Made by a program: the position numbers and the translations under genes. Of a stretch of 64,000 nucleotides of DNA, positions 33,546 through 45,569 are shown piece after piece. The stretch comes from Rhabdophis nuchalis (lineage: Eukaryota; Chordata; Lepidosauria; Squamata; Natricidae). Numbering within the stretch: position 1 is the stretch's first letter; each line of letters starts with the position of its first letter. The stretch lies in contig CM077643.1 in NCBI GenBank assembly GCA_039707465.1, positions 40,389,605-40,453,604 on the forward strand, in the 5' to 3' direction. The notes below the pieces were generated by a model, which ran no database searches, was not told the origin of the DNA, and saw only the letters and a list, made by a program, of their open reading frames with translations.

Positions 33546-33633
33546 CATGGGTGTCAAACTCACTTCGTGGAGCTGAGGTGGGCGTATCCTGTGTGTGACG
33601 CATCCAGCCCACAAGCCACCAGTTTGACCCCTG
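33546..33633. mobile_element. Small hAT MITE (88 bp)
   Basis: Ends catgggtgtcaaactc and gtttgacccctg. A perfect 8-bp duplication, CTTTACAT, lies at 33538-33545 and 33634-33641. It has no coding capacity. Confidence 0.9.
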
Positions 33634-33865
33634 CTTTACATGATGCTCAGTGGCTTTGCAATTTAGCACTCAGGCGGTGCAGCTTACTATTTTGGCCTGA
33701 GAACCATTACTACTGAGCTTACTTCTCACACCAGTCATGCTTTCATTTTTTTTTTTCATTCTCGTCTAGGATAATTCTTGACATTATAAATACGGACAAC
33801 TGCCCATACCATTAGTCTGGATTTCATTAAGATTTTGCAGACAACAACTTCCACAGAAAATTGCA

Positions 33866-34712
33866 GTGGCGCCCCCTCATAAATGACCTTGTGTCAGAGG
33901 GGGACCCGGACCTGGTGGGAACTACGGAGACCTGGTTGGGCCCCGAGGGGGATTTACCCCTCGTGGATATGTGCCCACCAGGCTACCGTGCATTTCATCA
34001 GCCCAGGGCCCTTGGCAGGGGTGGGGGGTGGCGGTTATTGTTAAGGAAAGTCTGGAGCCGAAGGAGACCACTGTGCCTCAGACGACCGGCTGTGAGTCCC
34101 TCTTCGTGAAATGGGGCCTAGGGAGGCAGTTGGGCTTGCTAGTTGTATACCTGGCTCCCCGCTATGTAACAGCAGCCCTGCCCGAGCTACTCGAGGTGAT
34201 CGCCGCGATGGCGGTGGAGACCCCCAGACTTATAGTCATGGGGGACTTTAACCTGCCATCGGCGGGCGAAACATCCGAGGCAGCTCGGGAGTTCATGGCT
34301 TCCATGACGGCCATGGACCTGACCCAAGTAGTTCAGGGCCCCACTCACGAGGGAGGACACACGCTGGATCTGATTTTTGTCTCTGGACACTGGATTAGTG
34401 ATCTCGGAACAGGGGATTTAGTCATCTTACCCTTGTCATGGACAGATCACTCTCTCCTTCGGATAGACTTTCCAACCGTCACACCCCACCGCGGGGAGGC
34501 GGAACCGGAGACACCGAGTTGGTTCCGCCCCAGGCGCCTGATGGACCCGGAAAGGTTCCAGAGGGAGCTTGGGCCAGTACCTGTGTCCCTACCCCGCGGC
34601 TCGACTGAGGATCTAGTGGCCGCATGGTATAGTGCGGCCACGGGGGCCTTGGACCGAATCGCGCCCTTGCGGCCTCTCATGCGGTGCCGAGTCACCCAGG
34701 CTCCTGGTTTAC
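33866..34712 (+). pseudogene. L2 ORF2, endonuclease part with two frameshifts
   Basis: The first 160 bases read LVSEGDPDLVGTTETWL and [16 protein letters not shown] (the ETWL glutamate motif is kept). A G-rich indel near 34020-34030 shifts the frame. The next frame reads [36 protein letters not shown] and SWTDHSLLRIDF, so the GDFN and SDH-type endonuclease motifs survive. A second one-base loss near 34700-34710 shifts the frame into the polymerase part. Confidence 0.87.
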
Positions 34713-36648
34713 CGAGGAGCTTCGGGAGATGAAACGCCGCAAGAGACGCCTAGAGAGTAGGTGGAGATCTTCTCGATCCGAAGCTGACCGAACACTAGTG
34801 AGAGATCATATTAGGACTTACTTAGTGGCACTAAGAGTGGCCAAACGTGAGTATTGCGCCACTCTTATCGCGTCCACAGAAAACCGCCCTGCCGCCCTGT
34901 TTGGGGTGACCCGCTCCCTCCTCCATCTGAGGCCGCGGGAAGCCCCTCTGCAGGGTCGAGCAGAGGAATTTGGAGTATTTCTGCAGGACAAAATCACTCA
35001 GATTTGGAGTGAGTTGCCCTCCACTTGTGGCCCATTCGAGGCGTCCAGCGCTGGTCTTGAGATTACACCTTGGGAGGAGTTCGACTTTGTTACTACCGAG
35101 GATATGGACAGGTTGCGGGGGAACTTTAGAGCCACCACATGTTTATTGGACCCGTGTTCCTCCTGGCTTGTACTGGCATCCTGGGAGGTGACACGAGGCT
35201 GGCTCCAGGGCATTGTGAATTCATCTCTGAGTGAGGGGTACTTGCCCACCGTTTTGAAAGAGGCGGTGGTGAGGCCCCTCCTCAAGAAACCATCCCTGGA
35301 TCCAGCTTTATTAGAGAACTATCGTCCCGTCTCCAACCTTCACTTTTTAGTGAAGGTTGTTGAGAGTGTGGTGGCCCAACAGTTTCCCCGACATCTGGAG
35401 GAAGTTGATTATCTAGACCTGCGCCAGTCCGGCTTCCGGACCGGTCACAGCACCGAAATGGCATTGGTCGCGTTGGTGGATGATCTCTGGAGGGCACGGG
35501 ATAGAGGTTGTTCCTCTATCCTTGTCCTATTCAACCTCTCAGCGGCTTTTGATACCATCGACCATGGTATCTTATTGCACCGATTGGGGGGGTTGGGGCT
35601 GAGAGGCACCATCCTACGGTGGTTCTCGTCCTACCTCTCTGGTCGGTCGCAATGGGTGTTGGCAGGAGGGCAGAGGTCGTCCCCGAGGCCACTCACATGT
35701 GGGGTCCCTCAGGGGTCGGTCCTCTCGCCACTCCTGTTTAACACCTACATGAAGCCGCTGGGCGAGATCATCCGTGGTTTTGGGATGGAATACCATCTGT
35801 ACGCTGATGACACTCAGTTGTACATATCCACCCCAAACCACCCCAACGATGCCGTTGAGGTGCTGTCCCGATGTCTGGAGGCCGTACGGATCTGGATGGG
35901 TAGTAACAAACTCAAGCTCAACCCATCCAAGTCCGAGTGGCTGTGGTTTCTGGCACCCCAGTTCAGCCAGATAAGTCCAACACTGGCCATTGGGAGCGAA
36001 CAACTGGCCCCCGTGGAGAGGGTGCGCAACTTGGGCGTCCTCCTGGATTCCCGGCTGTCCATGGAGGACCATGTGACGGCCGTGGCCAGGGGGGCATTCT
36101 ATCAGGTACGCCTGATATGCCAGTTGCACCCCTTACTGGACCGGGGAGCCCTTCGCACAGTCACTCAAGCGCTCGTGACATCCTGGCTGGATTACTGTAA
36201 CGCTCTCTACATGGGGCTCCCCTTGAGGTGCACTCGAAAGCTACAGTTAGTACAGAATGCGGCCGTGCGGGTGATTATGGGTGCCTCAAGGCAAACTCAC
36301 GTAACACCTCTCCTGCGCGAGCTGCACTGGCTGCCTGTGACCTTTCGAGTGCGCTTCAAGGTGCTGACGACCATCTTTAAATCGCTCCATGGCTCGGGGC
36401 CTAGCTATATACGAGACCGCCTCCTGCCCCATACATCCCTTCGTCCGATCCGCTCCCACAGAGAGGGTCTTCTCCGGGTGCCGTCAGCGGGGCAATGCCG
36501 GTTGGCGACACCCAGGGGAAGGGCCTTCTCTGTGGCGCGCCCGGCCCTCTGGAACGACCTACCCCCCGACCTTCGCACTATCTCGGACCTCCGCCTCTTC
36601 CGCCAACGTCTTAAGACGTATCTATTCCAACAAGCCAGCCTAGGATAG
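34690..36648 (+). pseudogene. L2 ORF2 reverse transcriptase, frame open but catalytic Asp lost
   Basis: About 650 codons without a stop, ending LFQQASLG at 36648. Motifs in order are WFTEELREMKRRKRRLESRW, LLKKPSLDPALLENYRPVSN, RQSGFRTGHSTEMAL, NLSAAFDTIDHG, GVPQGSVLSPLLF, YADDTQLYI (YADD at 35800-35811), and the C-terminal GRAFSVARPALWNDLPPDL. In motif A the expected LDLSAAFD reads FNLSAAFD: AAC at 35533-35535 replaces the catalytic aspartate. The enzyme would copy RNA into DNA at the nicked target, but this copy should be inactive despite its open frame. Confidence 0.92.
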
Positions 36649-36832
36649 CCCCTACTTCGGTATGGTTTTCGGTATGGTTTTAACATGGGTTTTTAGCACG
36701 GGTCTAGTAATTTAATATATTTTAATTGATATTGTATTTTGTGGTTTTAATAATGCCTGTGCGCTGCCCTGGGTCCTAACAAGCAGAAGGGTGGGGTATA
36801 AATTTAATAAAATAAAAATAAATAAATAAATT

Positions 36833-38414
36833 ACAAAACAATGATGTCACTACGCAAATGCTTTCATCTAGTAGCCTCATCTCAGTGGCCTACAAAAGAA
36901 TGCAGGTTGTGGCATGTCCATAATAACATCACCTCACACATCACAATTTTTTCCTGTCTTGATCCACCCTTGGGTATCCATAACTGCAGAAAAGAATGGC
37001 GCTCATTAAATATCAACTTCTGAACAAGTTGCAGAAGTCTTGTTGCAGAATCCCAAAAGAAAACTCCACATGAGTCTTCCTTTTTTAGGGCACGGCCATC
37101 TGTTGGTAGATGTTTTAGTAGCTCTGGCAAGCAGCTGAATTGCATTGGGCTGGTCTTATTTCTCTGACAGACTGAAATTGGAGGCCCGTGTTTATAATGC
37201 AACAAATGAAAAAATGATACAAAAGGGAACGCTTAAATTTAAATGTAATAATACCAAAATCTATGAACTGAACGATTAACAGGCAAAACAAAGTTGAATG
37301 TTTCTCTATCCTTTCATTGCTTATTTTCCTCTTCTGAAAGCTCCTGGAAGTATTTATTTTACTTTGTATGAAAGGTTCAGAAGTTTCAAAGTTCCAGACC
37401 TCAGTATTTAGGGCATCTCAAAGGGAATCATAACCGCAACAATGTGGGCTGTTTTTTTTATGAAGGTTTCAATTTTCTGCATTATATTAGAGTGACACAT
37501 TAGGGTCATGCTGTAAAAATAAAATGGTAACTAACTGGATCACCAAAGGAAACCCATTACCATGGGGAAAAGATAACTGCTGTAATGAATACCCTAGTGA
37601 ATATTTTTGGAAATGTTGTTTTTTCCCTTTTAACAAAGGAAGAATTTTGGTAGCATAAGGTTTGCTAAAACCACGGGGAAGAAAGCACTAGAGCAGAATT
37701 CATCACAATAAGTAATTCCTGGTCCCTGGCTTCTCTAGAGTAGAGATAAGAATGCTTGTTGTTCAGGTGGTTTGAGAGACAAAGAGATCTTTACTGCTCC
37801 ATGTGGCACCCTCTGTTAGGAGCTATCCGTCCTTGATTTCCTTGTGCACAGGAGATAGCGAGGCTGAGCTAAGCAGGAGAGATAAAATACTGTACTAATG
37901 AAGAACACTGATCCCAGAGAGGATTTGAGTGAAGGTTGATAGAAGGATTTATAGCCCAAAAAAGATTATGGAAGTAGACGTCAAGCTTATTAGCTCAGCA
38001 ACAATATAAGAAGAAAAGTAAGAAGTGAGAAAATATCTACCAATCTTCTGATTTTTTTCAAAATGTTTGCACCTGTCCATCGTTTCAGTAGAGAAATAAA
38101 GAAATAAATAGGTCCAAACAAGGTCACCATGAGTTCAGTATAAGCACTGTAGCTGGTTCTTAAATGCTTATAGTGAGGAACAGAAGGAAGGGGACATACC
38201 CACACTCTGTCACTGGTATTCCCTTGAATGTCCAGTATCTGAATGTATCTCATTAGGTGGGTGTCAGGTGCAATCACCCAGAGCCATTGGTGAATAACCA
38301 AAGTCAATAACTTTATTGTTTACCACCAATGGTACAAAAATCTCACCAGATTTTTTGCCTTCCCATGGGAAAAACCAGACAAGACTTCTTGGATCTTGAG
38401 GGAGGTCAAGCTTA
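36833..38414. other. Unannotated stretch
   Basis: No gene or repeat recognised on either strand. Confidence 0.5.
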
Positions 38415-38422
38415 TGCCACTT

Positions 38423-38735
38423 CAGAGGTGGGCTACTGCCGGTTTGGCCCAGTTTGGCTGAACTGGTAGTGGCCCAGAGCAGCTGAGAGTGAACCAGTAA
38501 GGTGGCTCTTTTGCCCTGCCCACCCCCTTGTGCTCTATACCTGTTTTTATGTCAAAAGGCAAATTGCACACATGTGCATAGCGTGTAGCGCCTGCATGAG
38601 CCCTGACAATCAGCTGGTTGTCACAGGAGCGATGGATTGTGCATGCGTGCGCGGTGTGAGTCAGGCACATACATGAACATAATGTGTGTGCGTGAACAGC
38701 AAACCGGTAGTGAAGGTAAGTGCAACCCACCACTG
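38423..38735. mobile_element. Non-autonomous hAT element (313 bp)
   Basis: Ends cagaggtgggctactgccgg and aacccaccactg. A perfect 8-bp duplication, TGCCACTT, lies at 38415-38422 and 38736-38743. It is the same family as 53139-53376 and 54334-54539. The 145-residue frame inside has no recognised features. Confidence 0.9.
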
Positions 38736-38743
38736 TGCCACTT

Positions 38744-39082
38744 GTGGCTGCACAATGACTCCAAGCTAGGTTCTCACCCGATGCCTTCTTCCAGCCCAGC
38801 TGGCATTTTTCAACATGGTAACACTGGCAGAGAACAGCAGGGAAATTGGAGAGATTCATTGATAAATCCGAGAGTGGGAGAGAGATTGAATGTCCTCCAT
38901 AGTAATGAAATGAAGGTCATAGCAGGATTTAAACTGAATTGAAGACAAACTAAAATTTTCAGATTTGGGGCAGGTAATATCATGTTTGGCTGACTGAGCT
39001 ATTTACCAAATCAAGCCAGCAACAGGAAAGGTTAGCTATAACTATCACACAATGCTTGTTTGTTGCATCAAACTATTGAAAT
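38744..39082. other. Unannotated stretch
   Basis: No gene or repeat recognised. Confidence 0.5.
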
Positions 39083-39420
39083 AATGTTTATTTATTTAGA
39101 TTCCATAGATCCATTCCAATCACTGGAACAGTTTATCATTGTACCATGTTTAATCATGATTAAAACAACCTCCCAAATATAACCAAAATAAAAACATTAA
39201 CATTAACAAATGAATAGCAAAATATTCATATGCTGAGGATTCATAAATATTAATTTAATTGGTATCACATGGTGGAAGAATCTCTCTTAATTGCTCTGTT
39301 CTTCAAAGATTTGCTGAAATAACCAGGTTTTATATGCTTTCCCGAATCTTAGTAATTTTAAGGCAAGGCTGATCTCTTGAGAAGGCTGATCTCTTGAGAA
39401 GGTGACAGGAATTAAGAAAG
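39083..39420 (-). mobile_element. Old L2-like LINE 3' fragment
   Basis: A TTTATTTA start, then a diverged inverted UTR and the phrase aataaccaggttttatatgc (L2-like ORF2 end). A 17-base unit, gctgatctcttgagaag, is tandemly duplicated at about 39368-39401. Confidence 0.45.
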
Positions 39421-39541
39421 CCTGCCTCCAAGAATCTTGCAGAGAATGTGTTTATTAAATAAATAAGATAAAAATTAAGATGTATGGCTAGGCCATTTGT
39501 AAAAACAAGTAAGACAAATAAACTAAAATAAAATAAAAGCA

Positions 39542-39825
39542 CCTGAGGGTAGAGCAAGAAGCAATGGAAGCTAATCAGGGAGAGAAACAACTTAGAACTA
39601 AGGAGAAATTTCCTGACAGAACGATTAATCAGTGGAACAACTTGCCTCCAGAAGATGTGAATGCTCCAACACTGGAAGCCTTTAAGAAGATGTTGGATAG
39701 CCATTTGTCTGAAATGGTATAGGGTTTCCTGCCTAGGCAGGGGGTTGGACTAGAAGACCTCCAAGGTCCCTTCCAACTCTGCTATTCTATTCTATTCCAT
39801 TCCATTCTATTCTATTCTATATTAT
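39542..39825 (+). pseudogene. CR1 LINE ORF2 C-terminus and 3' end
   Basis: Begins at APEGRAR-type residues and ends in a CR1 3' block with an ATTCT-rich tail (39785-39820). A frame break lies in the middle. It is 5'-truncated. Confidence 0.88.
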
Positions 39826-40539
39826 GAAGGGCTCAGCAGGGAAGTTGCTACTCCATTGCCTTCTTAGCACCGTCAATCCTCTCTCCAAGAATTTTGTAGA
39901 TGGCATTCTTTAAAAGAAGGAATCAGAGTTTCCTCTTCTTTTAGAGATGTTGGCATTTTCCTTATGGTGTATTTACTTTATGGTCTTGTTTGGTGGATTT
40001 GCATTGGCTTGTTGTCTGTCTGTTTGTGTTTCTTTGTGACTCCTGCAGGATTTTCATGCTCAAGTCGTTCAGCTTTTTTCAGATGTTCAGTGATCTTCTT
40101 CTTCAGAGGAGAAGAAGAGAAGAGGCATACTCATCAGTCTAAATATCCAGAGGAAAGCAAAAATTACTACTTTCCTGGGCCCCTTCAAGTCTTACAAATT
40201 TTTCAGGATTCAGGGAATTAAATATTTATCAAACAGTTTAGCTCCTCAAAATTGTTTCTTTGCTTTCGTGAGGATAGAAATTAGAAGGCACGGAACATGC
40301 TTCATTCTGTCATTGACTTATTCCTTGGTCTTCCTTTGCTCCTCTCTATGTCATGAAGAAGGATGCCCAAGAGCTTCCATTGTTAAAAGCTGCATCTCTT
40401 TGCCTCAAAGCGAATTAGCTCTTCAAAATGGCCAAGCAAACTGAACAACAGCACCAGATGGAAAAGAAGGGTTTAAAACATCTCTCAGTCTACAGAGATA
40501 GATCAGAGATAGAGAGTACAAAAATGAATAATTCTAAGA
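39826..40539. other. Unannotated stretch
   Basis: No gene or repeat recognised. Confidence 0.5.
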
Positions 40540-40680
40540 ATAAAATAGCAATAGTACTTAAACTTATCAACCTCAGAAGAATGGAATGCTGAGTCAACCT
40601 TGATCTGGTCAGGATCGAACTCCTCCCTGTGGGCAGAGTTAGTCTGCAATACTTCATTCCAACCATTGCATCACACTGTT
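40540..40680 (-). mobile_element. MIR-like SINE, inverted
   Basis: Contains gagtcaaccttgatctggtc, aggatcgaactcctccctg and accattgcatcacac, the complement of the SINE at 30325. The tail is shortened. Confidence 0.75.
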
Positions 40681-41576
40681 TATATTTACATCTCCATGGT
40701 GCTTTAGATGCATCTGAATTACAGATAGATTCCAAGAGTCTCTGATGACATGGCTTTGTAGTCCATCAGCAACTGGAGGCTCATGAACCTGTAGTGAACC
40801 ATATAGTCTCCCTTCCTTTTTCTTCTCTGAATCTCCCAATAAGTCATAGGTCTAGTTATTTTATCAATGCATGGCAAACTCACTTCTGGACATTTTTGAG
40901 AGAAAATACATGTACATATAATATTTCTTTTTTTATTTCCTGGAGTGGCCAACTTTTATCCTTTATCTTCTTTGAACACTGCTCGTTTGACAGGTTCATG
41001 AGCCTTACCAAGCTGATTCAGCAGGAGGCCACATGCCAGAGGCAAAGCTCACCTAAGCACAAATTAATATCCTTCCTGGCCCACTCACCCACACCACGAT
41101 AGATATTGCCCTCTTCATTTCCTTGCAGTAATCCTTATTTGCCTATTTTTCTAAAGCAACTGCTTGATGTTTCTTGCAGAACTCTCTTTTTCTGTCTATC
41201 ATGCCTTGTCAGTCTGCCCTCCAGAGTTCGCTTTAATTATATTTTCTGCAGGCTTTTGATAAAGCGGGTCTCATTTTCTCCCTCTCAAGATGAGGCGTAG
41301 AATACCATCATTACTGCTCTCTTCTCTTTTGTCTCCAATGGAAACAGCAAAACAAAATCTGCAGAAAGCCCTTTTGTTACAATCCTGTGCATTCACTGAC
41401 AATATTTCACATTTAATTCAGAAGCACGAGAGGCACTGGGAGCAGCCCTGTTCCTAGGGGACACTTTAGTTTCTAACTTTGGTTCCCATTTAGAAGGGGA
41501 ATCATGACTAACGAACTTTGACTAATTGAATCTTGATTAATGAATCTTAGTCAAGATTCAATTACTTAGTCAAGTA
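40681..41576. other. Unannotated stretch
   Basis: No gene or repeat recognised. Confidence 0.5.
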
Positions 41577-41682
41577 AGGGGCATGCATAAACACACCAAT
41601 GTGCCTACCATTCCTGTCCTAATGTTTCCTTCACTAGACCTATTCTCAAATACAGCTCATCCACACTGCATATCAGACATTA
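41577..41682 (+). mobile_element. Unassigned LINE 3' UTR fragment
   Basis: The run gcatgcataaacacaccaat then gtgcctaccattcctgtcct matches the 3' UTR of the LINE at 42229-42810 and the inverted copy at 55296-55480. A CR1 tail adjoins it. Confidence 0.55.
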
Positions 41683-42228
41683 ATACAATACAATACAATA
41701 GCAGAGTTGGAAGGGACCTTGGAGGTCATCTAGTCCAACTCCCCGCCAAGGCAGGAAGCCCTATACCATTTCAGTCAAATGGCTATCCAACATCTTCTTG
41801 AAGACTTGCAGTGTTGGGGCATTCACAACTTCTGGAGACAAGCTATTCCACTGATTAATTGTTCTAACTCTCAGGAAATTTCTCCTCAGTTCTAAATTGC
41901 TTCTCTCCTTGATTAGTTTCCACCCATTGCTTCTTGTTCTGCCCTCAGGTGCTTTGGAGAATAGTTTGACTCCCTCTTCTTTGTGGCAACCCCTGAGATA
42001 TTGGAACACTGCTATCATGTCATCCCCTAGTCCTTCTTTTTATTAAACTAGACCTACCCAGTTCTTGCAACCGTTCTTCATATGTTTTAGCCTCCAGTCC
42101 CCTAATCATCTTTCTTGCTCTTCTCTGCACTCTTTCTAGAGTATCCACATCTTTTCTACACCGTGGTGACCAAAACTGAATGCAGTATTCCAAGTGTGGC
42201 CTTACCAAGGCATTATAAAGTGGTACAA
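41683..42228 (-). pseudogene. CR1 LINE ORF2 C-terminus and 3' end
   Basis: Minus-strand CR1 with two adjoining frames: [20 protein letters not shown], then [20 protein letters not shown], a frameshift near 42020, then [20 protein letters not shown] to HLTEMV. The tail is a CAATA run (41684-41700). Its 5' end lies against another LINE. Confidence 0.9.
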
Positions 42229-42810
42229 TTGAGAGAGTCCAGAAATATTTCACAAGAAGAGTCCTCCACTCCTCTGCTCACAACAGAATACCTTATGTCT
42301 CCAGGCTTGAAATTTTGGGCTCAGACAACTTAGAACTATGCCCCCTTTGGTCTGACCTAAGCATAGTACACAAAATTATCTGCTGCAATGTCCTACTGTC
42401 AATGAATATTTCAGCTTCAACCACAAAATACACAAGCTCACAATAGATACACATTTAACATTACCCGATTGCAGAAAATACGACTTCAGCAACAGAGTGG
42501 TAAATGCCTGTAATGCACTACCTGACTCTGTGGTTTCTTCCCCAAACCCCCAAAACTTTAACTGTTGACCTCAGCCAATTCCTAAGAGGCTTGTAAGGGG
42601 TGCACCAACGTACCTACTGTCCCGTCCTACTGTCTCCACTTATTTATATCCATTTCCTATATTCATAATCATGTTTATACATATTTATTTTGTTATATAT
42701 GCTTGACAAAATAAATAAAATTGAAAATAAATCAAATTATTCGTATCCATTTCATGTGTATTCAAATCATGTTAAATATGTTATCTAATTAAACTTAGCT
42801 AAATAAATAA
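42229..42810 (+). pseudogene. Unassigned LINE, polymerase C-terminus and 3' end
   Basis: A decayed frame reads [12 protein letters not shown], then RIPYVSRLEILGSDNLELCP and LSIVHKI, which resemble the thumb region after a non-LTR reverse transcriptase. Several stops interrupt it. The 3' UTR contains gtgcaccaacgtacctactg, and the element ends with gacaaaataaataaaattg. Family not assigned. Confidence 0.6.
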
Positions 42811-43069
42811 ATAAAAATAAATCTTCAGAAAGCAGCTGCAACTGGAAATGTCAGCTTTCTCTAGTTAACTGTTCACTTCCACAACAAGTTTACCATTGTC
42901 TCCTGAGGAGCTGAAAAGGCAAACTATCCCTACTTTCTTGATTGTGCAAGGGAACTATTCAACCTTGCAGTTTCTAAATCCATGAGTTGGTACAAGATGC
43001 ATTTAAAACATGCATACACTCAAGCAAATACTTCCTGCCAATAACAATAACAACAACAGTTAGAGTTAT

Positions 43070-43205
43070 ATGCCATCCATGATACTTTACAGTACTCTCT
43101 GTACTGAGTTTACAGAGTTAGTATATTGCCACCAATAATCTGGATCCTCGTTTTACTGACCTGAAAGCTGAGTCAACCTTTAGCTGGTCAGGATCGAACA
43201 TTGTT
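43070..43205 (-). mobile_element. MIR-like SINE, inverted
   Basis: Contains gctgagtcaacctttagctg and gtcaggatcgaac, plus the tail side catgatactttacagtact. Same family as 30325 and 40540. Confidence 0.7.
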
Positions 43206-43441
43206 CCTCTGTTTTGATGTATTAAACAAAAACAAAAAAAATTTGCACCTGTATTTTTATTAATTAAGTAAACACACAACAGAAAACACCAAAGGAAAGA
43301 GAAAGGGAGAAGGTGAGGGAAAGGGAGAGAGATACACAGATAAATTGATTGGCAGTTCTTTTGTTTTCCACCAATAATATGGCAAGAGGTTTGTAAGCAG
43401 GTACCTGAAGAGATCCCACATTCACTTCTCTTTTAAGAAGA

Positions 43442-44022
43442 TGTTCTGACCGAGGCTTCCCAAGAGCATGAAGCAAACTCCTTGTCCTGACAAAAACCCC
43501 TTTTATTAATTTACTGTGAATTCTGCTCATTCACATCCAGCAAAGTCTTTCAAGGGAGGATTTACAGTCACAGACCTTATCTGGCTTGGAGAGCTGACAG
43601 GCCGATATCTGCAAAACCTGGCAAGGAGTCTGGAAGAGTCACGAGCCAATTAAGCGAACTAATTGTCTCCTGCAAACTCCACTCCCCTTTCGCTCCCCTT
43701 TTATTTATTCTGGGAGGGGCCATTCATCGTCCACCTGTGGCCTTACTCCCAAGTCGACCCCTGTTCCTTAGCTGTTCCCTTTGTCTGGCAACTCTGCACA
43801 TGCACACACTGGGAACAGGCTCCAGCTGTTTGTCTGCCTCAATGATGTCTGACTCTGAAGGCAGCTGATAATTGACATACAGCTCTGACGTCCTCTCTGC
43901 CTCTGACACAGAGCCCTCATCAGAGCCTTCCCCAGACTCCAGGACTGGCCCATGTTCCTCCCCAACCACCTCACTGTCCGAATCTGCTGCCAGCTCTGCT
44001 GGCCGCTTGGCAGGCCACAACA
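43442..44022 (-). mobile_element. Solo LTR, related to the one at 18389
   Basis: On the minus strand it starts TGTTGTGGCCTGCC and ends with tcagaaca, sharing both ends with 18389-18870. AATAAATAAAAG in the middle is a likely poly-A signal. No matching target duplication was found, so a boundary may be off or the insertion rearranged. The 99-residue acidic frame inside is not a recognised protein. Confidence 0.6.
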
Positions 44023-44732
44023 TATTTTACTGCTGGAAAATAAGGCAGCAGTCTTGCATTCCTACTATGAGAAATTGTACCACTCTGCAAAGTTCTTGTT
44101 GGCTATTTCTCCTCCCTTTTTAAAAACCAGCATTTATTTAGTTATCCTGCTTTGGATATAGAAGCAGCCATTCTGTTGCCTGACAATCCCCATTTTCAGC
44201 TCAGCAGCTGAGGAACTGGCTACATGGGTTAAAGCAGCAGGTGTAGAATCAACCTATAATGAGTTATGGAAATCCTGTCACCAGCTCATTTTGTGGAAAT
44301 TAATTTAACTTATTACCTACCTCCTTTTCATGTTCCCTCACAGACAGAACTATCGCTTTTTGACAGAGCACCCCACTGTGTTCCTACATCCCTCAATAAC
44401 AATGCACTCCCTTCCAGGAGAAAAGTGATTTACTTTCATTTAAAACCACGGAGAAATGCTGAGGACTCTCTTCAAAAGAGCATAAATCAGAGGCAAGAGG
44501 GGAACACAACTAGAGATTGTAGTACCCATCCAAAATCTTAGTTTCCTTCTTCCTCTTGAAGTTAGCATTTGCATTACCCTCACTGTTAAAATCTTCTCCC
44601 TCCTTGAGGGAAAGCACCCTTTCCTTTGTTTCATGGGGTATTTTGGGGTGCAATTCATATGATCACTGAGCTTTTCCATGCTCATTTTAAAGCCGGAATT
44701 CCTTAGGTGAGAATCAAAACAACTAATGCAAG
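44023..44732. other. Unannotated stretch
   Basis: No gene or repeat recognised. Confidence 0.5.
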
Positions 44733-44801
44733 TGTCCCAAAGGTCCTTTTTAAAGAGGCAACTGGACTTTCTGGTTTTTCTTTTGAAGACGTTTCGCTTC
44801 T

Positions 44802-45371
44802 AGATAGAATCAAGATCACATGAAGTGTTAATACCACTTTATAATGCCTTGGTAAGGCCACACTTGGAATACTGCATTCAGTTTTGGTCACCACGATGTA
44901 GAAAAGATGTGGAGACTCTAGAAAGAGTGTAGAGAAGAGCAACAAAGATGATTAGGGGACTGGAGACTAAAACATGAAGAACGGTTGCAGGAACTGGGTA
45001 TGTCTAGTTTAATGAGAAGAAGGACTAGGGGAGACATGATAGCAGTGTTCCAATATCTCAGGGGTTGCCACAAAGAAGAGGGAGTCAAACTATTCTCCAA
45101 AGCACCTGAGGGCAGAACAAGAAGCAATGGGTGGAAACTAATCAAAGAGAGAAGCAACTTAGAACTGAGGAGAAATTTCCTGACAGTTAGAACAATTAAT
45201 CAGTGGAACAGATTGCCTCCAGAGGTTGTGAATGCCCCAACACTGCAAGTCTTCAAGAAGATGTTAGACAGGCATTTGTCTGAAATGGTATAGGGCTTCC
45301 TGCCTAGGCAGGGAGTTGGACTAGATGACCGCCAAGGTCCCTTCCAACTCTGCTATTGTATTATTGTATTA
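44802..45371 (+). pseudogene. CR1 LINE inserted in a terminal repeat
   Basis: Encodes [23 protein letters not shown] and VETLERV residues, then, after a frame break, SSLMRRRTRGDMIAVFQYLR to INQWNRLPPEVVNAP, ending at 45293. The 3' tail is TATTG. TTCT flanks both sides (44798-44801 and 45372-45375), a short possible target duplication. Removing it restores the hairpin arm. Confidence 0.9.
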
Positions 45372-45535
45372 TTCTCATCCAAGAAGCTTCTTTAGCTCTG
45401 ATTGGATGGTGGGGAATGGAATGATGGAAGGATTTATACTTCTTGCACACAGCTCAATGACCAGCTAAAAGAATGCAAATGACCAGTTGTCTCAAGGAGT
45501 CTAAATCCTTCCATTCCTCCACCATCCAGTCAGAG

Positions 45536-45569
45536 CTGAAGAAGCTTCTTGGATGAGAAGCAAAACATC
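45536..45569 (+). ncRNA. Hammerhead-ribozyme-like core (best-preserved stem)
   Basis: CTGAAGA (45536-45542), one extra A, a perfect six-pair stem GCTTCT (45544-45549) with AGAAGC (45556-45561), loop TGGATG, then AAAA where GAAA is expected, and CATC. The opposite arm (44786-44801, minus) keeps GAAACGTC. The lost G sits in a CpG, so it fits ordinary CpG decay. Confidence 0.5.

Larger units (their letters stand above)
33866..36832 (+). mobile_element. L2-group LINE, long copy
   Basis: A plus-strand copy of the family also seen at 14381-17600. The 5' end is cut within the endonuclease region. The 3' UTR ends gccctgggtcctaacaagca, then ggggtataaatttaataa and an AAATA tail. Target-site duplications are not clear. 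Confidence 0.9.

Noticed and set aside
43724..44023. Acidic 99-residue frame, possible small protein
   Set aside because: It lies inside an LTR-like unit and has no recognised domain or related frame in the 18389 copy.
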